Source: Actinomycetes bacterium
GTDB taxonomy: Bacteria; Actinomycetota; Actinomycetes; Actinomycetales; Cellulomonadaceae
Direction: 5' to 3'
NCBI GenBank assembly: GCA_023390875.1
Contig: JAEWCA010000136.1
Span: forward strand, 1 to 6,541
DNA: 6,541 nt
Within the stretch, counting starts at the first letter, position 1. The number at the start of each line of letters is the position of its first letter. Made by a program: the position numbers and the translations under genes. This document shows, piece by piece, positions 1-6,541 of the stretch. The notes below the pieces were generated by a model that saw only the letters and a list, made by a program, of their open reading frames with translations, was not told the DNA's origin and ran no database searches.

Positions 1-71
1 CCCCCGCGGGGGGGGCGGGGGGGGGGGCGGGGGGGGGGGGGGGGGCGGCCCCCCCCCCCCGGGCCGGGGAC
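1..71. repeat. G/C homopolymer low-complexity stretch, probable contig-edge artefact
   Basis: Apart from the last few bases, this stretch consists only of G and C in long runs: up to about 18 consecutive G, then about 14 consecutive C, then a short GC mix up to the hydrolase stop codon. No coding pattern is visible. The G run followed by the C run could fold into an all-GC hairpin, so a real terminator of the leftward hydrolase gene may be hidden here. The lack of any ordinary sequence complexity is more typical of poly-G base-calling or assembly error at a contig end. Confidence 0.75.
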
Positions 72-3000
72 TCAGCTGCCCAGGCTGAAGTCCCCCACCC
101 GGACCGTGGAGTCGAACACCAGGTAGACGTCGTGACGACCCTGCAGGCCCCCGTGCGCAGGGCCATGGCCGTGGCCCCCACCCGGCCCGCGGCCGCCCTC
201 GAGCGCGGCGGTGACCGTCGCGTACGTGTACCTGTCCCCTGTGCTCGCCACGGTCGCGGTCCCGACGAGCCGTCCGGTCGGCGAGTCGAGACGGACCTGG
301 ATCGTGCCGTTCCCGGCGTCGGCCTTCGCGACCGACGCCGTGAACGTCCGGGTGCCCTTCCCGAGGTCGGCGTCCTTGAACGCGACCCAGCTGCCCGCCT
401 GGGTCTGGATCGACGTGCCGGACTCCTTCGAGCGGTCCACGAGCTCGATGCCCCGGTACGCGTCGAAGTTCTGGGCCTGCGTCGTCGTCGACAGGTTGCG
501 GGCGGGGATCCTCTCGCCCTTGACCTGCACGACGACCTGCTGCCGGATGTCCGCCGACGAGGCGCCGACGAGCACGTCGTACGCGCTGGCCTCGACGACC
601 CACTTCTCGCGCGTCACGTCCCAGTGGCCGAGGTCGGACACCGGCACCGTGAGCTCGACGGTCGTCGTCTGCCCCGGGTCGAGGCTGACCCGGTCGAACG
701 CGCGCAGCTGCTTGATGGGCTGCGGGTCGCGGGAGTCGCGCTGGTGCGTGTAGAGCTGCACGACCTCGTCGCCGGCGCGACGGCCCGTGTTGGTCACGTC
801 GACGCGGGCGCGCAGGGTGCCGTCGAGCTTCTTGTCGACGCGCAGGTGCGAGTACCGGAACGACGTGTACGACAGGCCGTGGCCGAACGGGTAGAGCGGC
901 GTCGTCGTGTCGTACAGGTACGTCTGACCGCTCGAGATGATGTCGTAGTTCATCAGGTCGGGCTGCAGGTCCGTGGCGCTCGCCGGCCACGTCTGCGTGA
1001 GCCGCCCGGCGGGGTTGGTGTCGCCGAACAGCACGTCCGCGACCGCGTGGCCGGTCTCCTGGCCCGCGTGCGTGGTCCACACGATCGCGGGGACGTGCTG
1101 CTGCATCCACGTGATGGTGTCGGGGTAGCTCGTCTGGAGCACGACGACCGTGCGCGGGTTCGCCGCGACGACCGCCTCGACCAGCGCCTCCTGGCCCGCG
1201 GCCAGGTTGATGTCCGTGCGGTCGTGGTCCTCGCGCCCGTTGATGAACGGCATGCTGCCGACCACGACGACGGCCACGTCGGCCGCCTTCGCCGCCGCGA
1301 CCGCCGCGTCGGTCCCGCTCGAGATCAGCTCGCGGGAGAACTCCGTCGCCTGGTCGGCGGTGGCGGCGCCCAGCGCGAGCGCGCCGTTCGCGTCGACCGT
1401 GAGGTACTGCTTGCCGTACGACGGCGCCCAGCTGTACGCCGACTCGTAGCCCGCGTACTTCAGCACGACGTTGCCGTCGGGCCGGTCCTCGAGCGTGAAC
1501 TGCTGCTGCACGAACCACCCGTTCGGTTGTGCCTGGTCGTTCGCGAAGCCGCTCCAGTTGTAGCCGACGTACTTGCCGTTCGCGGCGCTGCGCAGCGTGA
1601 CGACCCCGCTGCCCCAATCGAAGACGTCGAACTGCGCGGTCGCGTCGGCCGTCGTCGCACCCTCGGTGATCGCGGCGCCGGACTCCCCCGCACCGCCCGA
1701 CAGGTACTTCCCGGTGGCCGGGTCCTTGAGCGCGATGCGGTCGACGCCCTCGGTGCCGGTGACCGTGCCGCCCGCGCCGACCCGCTCGGTGATGCCGTCG
1801 AGCGCGGTCACCGTGTAGGGCGGCGTGCCGCCGTACCAGTCGGTGTACGTGGTGTCCGCGAGCGGGCCGACCACCGCGACGCTCGTCGTGCGCTTCGCGT
1901 CGAGCGGGAGGGCGTTCTTCTGGTTCTTCAGCAGCACCATCGCCTCGCCGGCCGTGGTGCGCGCGAGGTCACGGCTCGCCTGGGTGTCGACCGCGTCCAT
2001 CGTGATGCCCGCGTACGGGCCGCCGTCCGGGTCGAACTCGCCGAGCCGGAACCGGATGGACAGCTCGTGCGACGCCGCGGTGTCGATGTCCTCCTGCGTG
2101 AGCAGGCCCTGCGCGAGCGCCTCCTTGACCGCGGCGATCGTCGGCTGCGGGTTGTTGTCGTTGACCGTGTGGTTGTCGAGGCCGGCCTTGATGAGCGCGG
2201 CGTCCGCCTCGGCCTGCGTGTCGTAGTAGTCCTCGGAGTCGACAAGGTTCGCCGGGGCGTTCGCGTCGCTCACGTTGAACAGCGTCTTGTCCGTCCACGA
2301 CCGCACGGTGCTGTCGAGCGTCGGGTCCACCGTGGCCGGGCGACCGTTGACGAGGTTGTACGACGCCATCACGCCGGTGGCCGCGTCCGCGCTGATCGCG
2401 GGCTTGAACGCCTGCTCGTCGTACTCGTGCAGCACGCGCGGCGGCACCGACGAGTTGCTCGTGTCCCGGTGCACCTCGTTGTTGTAGGCGAGGTAGTGCT
2501 TCAGCGTCGGGGCCGTCTTCAGGTAGAACGGGTCGTCGCCCGACATGCCCTTGCCGTAGGCGGTCGACATCGCGCCCGTGAGCAGCGGGTCCTCCGAGTA
2601 CCCCTCCTCGTTGCGCCCCCACCGGGGGTCGCGCAGCAGGTTGACGACCGGCGCCCACAGGTTGAGCCCCCACATGCCCGGGTCCGTGCTGTGGTACCCG
2701 CGGGCCTCGTCGCCCACGACGGTGCCCACCTGGTGCAGCAGGTCGGTGTCCCACGTGCTCGCGAGGCCGACGGCCTGCGGGAACGTGGTCGCGGTGGCGG
2801 TGTGCACCGCGCCGTCGGCCGGCGACGTGGTCCACGCCAGGCCGTGCAGCGCCTCGGTGCCGCTGCGGAAGTGCCCGATGCCGAGCCGCGGCACCGGCAG
2901 CGGGAACTGGTGCAGCAGGGAGATCTCCTCGTCCTGCGTGAGCCTGCCGAGCAGGTCGTCGATGCGGGTCTGCAACGGCAGGTCGGGGTCACGGAACGGG

Positions 3001-3098
3001 TACTCCTCCGCCTGGGCGGAGGTGGCGGGCACGAGCCCGACGAGCGCCAGGCACACGACGCCCACAGGCACCCAGCGGTGCCTCGATGAGAACCTCAC
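72..3098 (-). CDS. Secreted family 3 glycoside hydrolase (beta-glucosidase/beta-xylosidase type) with fascin-like insert and CBM6-like domain
   Basis: This 1008-residue exported enzyme is predicted to remove non-reducing-end sugars from plant-derived oligosaccharides outside the cell. The start is GTG; GAGGGGG lies 8 nt upstream. Residues 1-30 form a Sec signal peptide (basic start, hydrophobic core 10-25, Ala-Gln-Ala cleavage before Glu31). The GH3 barrel (about 35-355) shows TEALHG (81-86), DPRWGRNEEGYSEDP (157-171), KHY (200-202), VMASYN (243-248) and VSD, making Asp278 the likely nucleophile. The GH3 C-terminal domain (about 380-745) carries GREDHDR, with Glu623 the likely acid/base. It is interrupted at about 451-590 by a beta-trefoil/fascin-like segment. 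A fibronectin-III-like domain (about 750-860) and a CBM6-like domain (about 872-1008) follow, the latter with a Gly/His-rich loop. No cell-wall anchor is seen, so the product is probably released. The exact sugar (glucose, xylose or arabinose) cannot be read from sequence. Family assignment is firm. Confidence 0.95.
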   Translation of the reverse strand: MRFSSRHRWVPVGVVCLALVGLVPATSAQAEEYPFRDPDLPLQTRIDDLLGRLTQDEEISLLHQFPLPVPRLGIGHFRSGTEALHGLAWTTSPADGAVHTATATTFPQAVGLASTWDTDLLHQVGTVVGDEARGYHSTDPGMWGLNLWAPVVNLLRDPRWGRNEEGYSEDPLLTGAMSTAYGKGMSGDDPFYLKTAPTLKHYLAYNNEVHRDTSNSSVPPRVLHEYDEQAFKPAISADAATGVMASYNLVNGRPATVDPTLDSTVRSWTDKTLFNVSDANAPANLVDSEDYYDTQAEADAALIKAGLDNHTVNDNNPQPTIAAVKEALAQGLLTQEDIDTAASHELSIRFRLGEFDPDGGPYAGITMDAVDTQASRDLARTTAGEAMVLLKNQKNALPLDAKRTTSVAVVGPLADTTYTDWYGGTPPYTVTALDGITERVGAGGTVTGTEGVDRIALKDPATGKYLSGGAGESGAAITEGATTADATAQFDVFDWGSGVVTLRSAANGKYVGYNWSGFANDQAQPNGWFVQQQFTLEDRPDGNVVLKYAGYESAYSWAPSYGKQYLTVDANGALALGAATADQATEFSRELISSGTDAAVAAAKAADVAVVVVGSMPFINGREDHDRTDINLAAGQEALVEAVVAANPRTVVVLQTSYPDTITWMQQHVPAIVWTTHAGQETGHAVADVLFGDTNPAGRLTQTWPASATDLQPDLMNYDIISSGQTYLYDTTTPLYPFGHGLSYTSFRYSHLRVDKKLDGTLRARVDVTNTGRRAGDEVVQLYTHQRDSRDPQPIKQLRAFDRVSLDPGQTTTVELTVPVSDLGHWDVTREKWVVEASAYDVLVGASSADIRQQVVVQVKGERIPARNLSTTTQAQNFDAYRGIELVDRSKESGTSIQTQAGSWVAFKDADLGKGTRTFTASVAKADAGNGTIQVRLDSPTGRLVGTATVASTGDRYTYATVTAALEGGRGPGGGHGHGPAHGGLQGRHDVYLVFDSTVRVGDFSLGS

Positions 3099-3299
3099 AG
3101 CTGGAACCCCCTCGGTCCACGGCGTCGCTGCGCCGCACAGGTGTGGTGGTTCGCCATCCGTCAGGGCAGGGGATGCCGCCGCACGACGCGGTGCGGTGGG
3201 TGCGACGGGGCCGGCGCCCGGTGCGCGATCTCCCGACGGCTCTGACGGTCGATGACGAGGGACGTTGCCGAAGGCATCGAAGCGCTTCGACTCCCCGGC
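3099..3299 (-). other. Long 5' leader of the hydrolase gene, no gene seen
   Basis: If transcription starts about 7 nt past the predicted -10 box, the hydrolase mRNA has a leader of roughly 200 nt. It contains the operator-like palindromes at its 5' end and the GAGGGGG ribosome binding site (3107-3113) at its 3' end. Open frames here lack a plausible start with ribosome binding site. I recognise no riboswitch. Leader length is inferred from the promoter call. Confidence 0.4.
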
Positions 3300-3303
3300 A
3301 ACG
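3263..3303. repeat. Outer inverted repeat around the operator palindrome
   Basis: CGTTGCCG (3263-3270) and CGGCAACG (3296-3303) are perfect 8-bp reverse complements. They flank the inner 14-bp palindrome at nearly the same centre (3283 versus 3283.5). In the hydrolase transcript the whole block would lie at the extreme 5' end and could fold as a stem-loop. As DNA the arms could be accessory half-sites. The symmetry is seen; either function is inference. Confidence 0.6.
3277..3290. promoter_or_regulatory. Perfect 14-bp palindrome, probable LacI-family operator for the hydrolase gene
   Basis: TCGAAGCGCTTCGA is a perfect palindrome with a central CG dyad and an AAGCGCTT core, the form usual for LacI-family operators controlling carbohydrate genes in actinobacteria (compare the CebR/CelR site type TGGGAGCGCTCCCA). 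It sits about 10-23 nt downstream of the predicted transcription start, a good position for a roadblock or for excluding polymerase. The repressor is not encoded in this window. Induction by a sugar released from the substrate is inferred from the family. Confidence 0.7.
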
Positions 3304-3306
3304 ACG

Positions 3307-3336
3307 ACCGTAGAGGCTGTCCGTTACGAGTGTCAA
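3307..3336 (-). promoter_or_regulatory. Sigma-70-type promoter of the hydrolase gene
   Basis: On the minus strand a perfect -35 hexamer TTGACA (3336-3331) is followed after 18 nt by TACGGT (3312-3307), which fits the loose actinobacterial TAnnnT -10 pattern. The expected start point is near 3300, directly before the palindromes. It lies in the non-coding gap between the DUF167 gene and the hydrolase, as expected for an independently regulated gene. Confidence 0.6.
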
Positions 3337-3405
3337 CGGGCGGATTGCCGATGCTCCGGCGCGAGCAGCGCGCGCCCGTCGCCGACGCAGCGCGGGGCCC
3401 CCGAC

Positions 3406-3421
3406 GCCGGAAGAACCCGGC
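3406..3421 (-). terminator. Small hairpin just after the DUF167 gene, weak terminator candidate
   Basis: GCCGG (3406-3410) and CCGGC (3417-3421) form a 5-bp stem with a 6-nt loop a few bases beyond the stop codon of the leftward DUF167 gene. There is no following T tract on the minus strand. A stem this short in such GC-rich DNA could be chance, but no stronger terminator is visible before the hydrolase promoter. Confidence 0.2.
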
Positions 3422-3424
3422 TGC

Positions 3425-3694
3425 TCAGGTCGCGCGCAGCCGTTCCAGCCGCTCGACCAGGTCGTCCGCGGCGTCGTCCTCGACGTCCACGAGCTTGTCG
3501 CGGCTCGTCGCGCCCGACACCAGCCTCACGTGCCGCGGCCGTACCCCGAGCGCGTCGGCGAGCGCGCGCAGCGCCGCCTCGGTCGCGGCACCGTCCACCG
3601 CGCGCGCCGTCACGGCCACCACCAGCCGGTCCCCGTGCAGCCCACCGACGGACGTCCGTGACGCCCCCGGACGCACCCGGATCGCGACGCGCAC
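3425..3694 (-). CDS. DUF167 (YggU-family) small protein
   Basis: An 89-residue protein of the DUF167/YggU family, a widespread small alpha/beta fold without a settled biochemical role. The family pattern is clear: an N-terminal strand [11 protein letters not shown], then [28 protein letters not shown], and a C-terminal [17 protein letters not shown] matching the family's typical SGxxSRxK ending. The usual APPVDGKAN motif is degenerate here (ARAVDGAAT). I chose the GTG at 3694 because GGAGGG lies exactly 7 nt upstream; a longer form opening inside mdh would add an Arg/Ser-rich tail unlike the family. It lies 31 nt after the mdh stop and is probably cotranscribed with it. Family membership is confident, function unknown. 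Confidence 0.85.
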   Translation of the reverse strand: MRVAIRVRPGASRTSVGGLHGDRLVVAVTARAVDGAATEAALRALADALGVRPRHVRLVSGATSRDKLVDVEDDAADDLVERLERLRAT

Positions 3695-3725
3695 GCGCGC
3701 ACCCTCCGGCCGGATCAGGCCCGGC

Positions 3726-4824
<1,099 letters not shown>

Positions 4825-4831
4825 AGGAACG

Positions 4832-4871
4832 ACGACGGCGCCCGCCCGGAGGGCCGGGAGGGCGCCGTCGT
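4832..4871 (-). terminator. Strong hairpin terminator after icd
   Basis: A perfect 12-bp stem (ACGACGGCGCCC at 4832-4843 with GGGCGCCGTCGT at 4860-4871) is extended, after one mismatch, by a 5-bp stem (CCCGG 4845-4849 with CCGGG 4854-4858) closed by a 4-nt loop. It begins 11 nt beyond the icd stop codon. The minus-strand tail has only a weak T content (CGTTCCTG), as is common for actinobacterial terminators. It should largely separate icd from mdh transcription. Confidence 0.85.
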
Positions 4872-4882
4872 GTCGTGCGAGG

Positions 4883-6100
4883 TCAGGCCAGCTTCGCCGC
4901 GAGGTTCGCGTCGAGCGTCGCGAGGAACTCCTCGGTGGTCTGCCAGGCCTGGTCCGGGCCGACGAGCGCCGCGAGGTCCTTGGTCATGGCACCCGACTCG
5001 ACCGTCTCGACGACGACCTGCTCGAGCGTCTCCGCGAACTGCGTGACCTCGGGGGTGTTGTCGAGCTTGCCGCGGTGCTTGAGGCCGCCCGTCCACGCGA
5101 AGATCGACGCGATCGGGTTGGTCGACGTGGGCTTGCCGGCCTGGTGCTGGCGGTAGTGGCGCGTCACCGTGCCGTGCGCCGCCTCGGCCTCGACCGTCTT
5201 GCCGTCCGGGGTCATGAGGACCGACGTCATGAGGCCCAGCGAGCCGAAGCCCTGCGCGACCGTGTCGGACTGCACGTCGCCGTCGTAGTTCTTGCACGCC
5301 CAGACGTAGCCGCCCTCCCACTTCATGGCCGCGGCGACCATGTCGTCGATGAGGCGGTGCTCGTACGTGAGGCCGGCGGCGTCGAACCGGTCCTTGAACT
5401 CCGTGTCGAACACCTCCTGGAAGATGTCCTTGAACGCGCCGTCGTATGCCTTGAGGATCGTGTTCTTCGTCGACAGGTACACCGGGTAGCCCCGCTGCAG
5501 GCCGTAGGCGAACGACGCCCGCGCGAAGTCGCGGATCGACTCGTTGAAGTTGTACATGCCCATCGCGACGCCACCCTCCTCGGGGTACGTCACGACCTGC
5601 TGCGTGATCGGCTCCGAGCCGTCCGCCGGCGTGTAGGTCAGCGTCAGCGTGCCGGCGCCGGGGACCTTGAAGTTGGTCGCCTTGTACTGGTCGCCGTGGG
5701 CGTGACGGCCGATGATGATCGGCTTGTTCCAGCCCGGCACCAGGCGCGGGATGTTGCTGATGATGATCGGCTCGCGGAAGACGACGCCGCCGAGGATGTT
5801 GCGGATCGTGCCGTTCGGCGAGACCCACATCTTCTTCAGGCCGAACTCCTCGACGCGAGCCTCGTCGGGCGTGATCGTCGCGCACTTGACGCCGACGCCG
5901 TGCTCCTTGATGGCGTTCGCCGCGTCGATCGTCACCTGGTCGTCGGTGGCGTCGCGGTTCTGGATCGACAGGTCGTAGTACCGCAGGTCGACGTCGAGGT
6001 ACGGGTGGATCAGGCGGTCCTTGATGAACTGCCAGATGATGCGCGTCATCTCGTCGCCGTCGAGCTCGACGACCGGGCCGACGACCTTGATCTTCGCCAT
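4883..6100 (-). CDS. icd: NADP-dependent isocitrate dehydrogenase, homodimeric eukaryotic-like type
   Basis: It oxidatively decarboxylates isocitrate to 2-oxoglutarate, making NADPH, in the TCA cycle. The 405-residue protein begins with ATG; AGGAGA ends about 7 nt upstream. It resembles the subfamily containing human IDH1 so closely that key residues appear to fall at the same numbers: Thr77, Ser94, Arg100, Arg109, Arg132 (GRHAHGDQY), Tyr139, Lys212 (STKNT), metal-binding Asp252, Asp275 and Asp279, and the NADP-selecting Lys260 and Arg314-His315 (GTVTRHYR). This excludes the monomeric IDH type (about 740 residues) common in actinobacteria and the E. coli-type fold group. No regulatory serine loop of the E. 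coli kinase target kind is evident. A strong hairpin follows the stop, so it is probably a single-gene unit, upstream of and codirectional with mdh. Confidence 0.97.
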   Translation of the reverse strand: MAKIKVVGPVVELDGDEMTRIIWQFIKDRLIHPYLDVDLRYYDLSIQNRDATDDQVTIDAANAIKEHGVGVKCATITPDEARVEEFGLKKMWVSPNGTIRNILGGVVFREPIIISNIPRLVPGWNKPIIIGRHAHGDQYKATNFKVPGAGTLTLTYTPADGSEPITQQVVTYPEEGGVAMGMYNFNESIRDFARASFAYGLQRGYPVYLSTKNTILKAYDGAFKDIFQEVFDTEFKDRFDAAGLTYEHRLIDDMVAAAMKWEGGYVWACKNYDGDVQSDTVAQGFGSLGLMTSVLMTPDGKTVEAEAAHGTVTRHYRQHQAGKPTSTNPIASIFAWTGGLKHRGKLDNTPEVTQFAETLEQVVVETVESGAMTKDLAALVGPDQAWQTTEEFLATLDANLAAKLA

Positions 6101-6133
6101 GCGGGATCTCCTGTGATGGGGACTGGTGAGGAG

Positions 6134-6172
6134 GCCGGCCTGGACGGCGGTGGTGACGCAGCGCGGGCCGGC
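6134..6172 (-). other. Possible stem-loop in the icd leader
   Basis: GCCGGCC (6134-6140) and GGCCGGC (6166-6172) can pair as a 7-bp GC stem around a 25-nt loop, about 22 nt before the icd ribosome binding site. It would be transcribed if icd starts upstream near 6181. Its length is modest for such GC-rich DNA and no known leader class is recognised. Confidence 0.2.
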
Positions 6173-6187
6173 GCGGGTCCGCCGACA

Positions 6188-6211
6188 AGATTACTCGACA
6201 TCGAGAGATCT
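6188..6211 (-). promoter_or_regulatory. Interrupted palindrome upstream of icd, probable operator overlapping the promoter
   Basis: The inner arms CTCGA (6194-6198) and TCGAG (6201-6205) are perfect inverted repeats around CA. Two bases further out on each side, AGAT (6188-6191) and ATCT (6208-6211) pair as well, so 9 of 12 base pairs in this 24-bp block are symmetric. It is an island of AT in GC-rich DNA, about 88-111 nt from the icd ATG. On the minus strand TAATCT (6193-6188) fits the TAnnnT -10 pattern, which would put the operator across the promoter. No good -35 is seen. The regulator is unknown. Confidence 0.5.
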
Positions 6212-6239
6212 CAGGGAAACGGGCGCACGTCAGCCCCGT

Positions 6240-6272
6240 GCGCACAGCACGCGCACAGCCCGTGCACCGCGG
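6240..6272. repeat. Tandem 11-bp direct repeats in the icd intergenic region
   Basis: GCGCACAGCAC (6240-6250) and GCGCACAGCCC (6251-6261) are adjacent 11-bp units with a shared 9-base start. A degraded third unit beginning GTGCAC follows at 6262, and another GCGCAC occurs at 6223-6228. The period is one DNA turn. The location between two divergent genes would suit a shared regulator, but GC-rich sequence makes short repeats likely, so function is a guess. Confidence 0.35.
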
Positions 6273-6317
6273 GGGCCGGGCAGCGCCACGCGAAAGCGTC
6301 CGAGGCGCGACCGTCCC

Positions 6318-6347
6318 GTGACCTGGGCCGACGGACCCTGGCATATT
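6318..6347 (+). promoter_or_regulatory. Weak promoter candidate for the rightward gene
   Basis: GTGACC (6318-6323, 4 of 6 to TTGACA) and CATATT (6342-6347, 4 of 6 to TATAAT) are separated by 18 nt. CATATT is one of very few A/T-rich hexamers in the gap. The implied leader for the gene starting at 6435 is about 80 nt. Orientation and spacing fit, but neither box is strong. Confidence 0.3.
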
Positions 6348-6434
6348 GGGCCGGATCAGCACGGCGATCCCCGACGGGACCTCCAGCGCCCGTCCGTCGC
6401 CGCCGTCCCGTACGCGACACATGACAGGACCGAC

Positions 6435-6541
6435 ATGTCCCACGACACCCCTGCCCAGCCCGCCGGCACGCCCGACCCCGAGGACGTCAGCGCCGCGGCC
6501 GCCGCCGACGACACCGCGGCCCCGGCCACGCCGGCCGAGCC
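6435..6541 (+). CDS. N-terminal fragment of an unidentified protein, cut by the window end
   Basis: An ATG at 6435 opens a frame that stays open for 35 complete codons to the window end. Nearly every third position is G or C, as in real genes here, and CAGGA lies 5 nt upstream as a plausible ribosome binding site. The visible segment is Ala/Pro-rich and acidic, with 7 Asp/Glu and no Lys or Arg (it starts MSHDTPAQPAG). This looks like a disordered N-terminal tail preceding a folded domain beyond the edge. It is not a signal peptide, and the function cannot be assigned. It is divergent from icd. A second ATG at 6421 in another frame gives a Pro/Arg-rich sequence and has poorer support. Confidence 0.6.
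   Translation, partial: MSHDTPAQPAGTPDPEDVSAAAAADDTAAPATPAE

Noticed and set aside
132..3089. A long plus-strand open frame (985 codons) antisense to the hydrolase gene
   Set aside because: Its translation is Arg/Val/Asp-rich with no domain, and it mirrors the GC-biased third positions of the hydrolase. It is a shadow frame typical of high-GC DNA.
5075..6424. Plus-strand open frame antisense to icd
   Set aside because: Val/Arg/Asp-rich antisense shadow without start-site support or family resemblance.
6432..6439. GACATGTC palindrome over the start codon of the rightward gene
   Set aside because: Only 8 bp and no flanking symmetry of note; easily chance.

Overview
The window looks like chromosomal DNA from a very GC-rich actinobacterium. 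Protein style, near-uniform G/C third codon positions, frequent GTG starts and a secreted plant-polysaccharide-type hydrolase beside ordinary central metabolism suggest a Cellulomonas-like member of the Micrococcales. That placement is inferred from protein resemblance, not from a search. The first 71 bases are almost pure G/C homopolymer, and the window is probably the edge of a contig.

Layout, left to right. Positions 72-3098 (minus) encode a secreted multidomain family 3 glycoside hydrolase. It has a Sec signal peptide, a GH3 catalytic barrel, a GH3 C-terminal domain interrupted by a fascin-like beta-trefoil, a fibronectin-III-like domain and a C-terminal CBM6-like domain. Its upstream gap (3099-3424) holds a good sigma-70-type promoter (TTGACA, 18-nt spacer, TACGGT). 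Just downstream of the predicted start point lies a perfect 14-bp LacI-type palindrome, nested inside a second inverted repeat. A small DUF167 (YggU-family) gene (3425-3694), malate dehydrogenase (3726-4718) and NADP-dependent isocitrate dehydrogenase (4883-6100) follow, all on the minus strand. A strong hairpin terminator separates icd from mdh, while mdh and the DUF167 gene are 31 nt apart and probably cotranscribed. The 334-nt gap 6101-6434 separates icd from a divergent plus-strand gene, of which only the first 35 complete codons are present. That gap holds an interrupted palindrome close to icd, short GC-rich direct repeats and a weak promoter for the rightward gene.

How it works together: icd and mdh are two TCA-cycle dehydrogenases giving NADPH plus 2-oxoglutarate, and oxaloacetate plus NADH. 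The GH3 enzyme is a separately controlled extracellular enzyme for oligosaccharide breakdown, apparently sugar-responsive through a LacI-family repressor that is not encoded here. I see no mobile element, CRISPR, RNA gene or defence system. The unusual material is the architecture of the hydrolase and the regulatory DNA, not a new multigene system.
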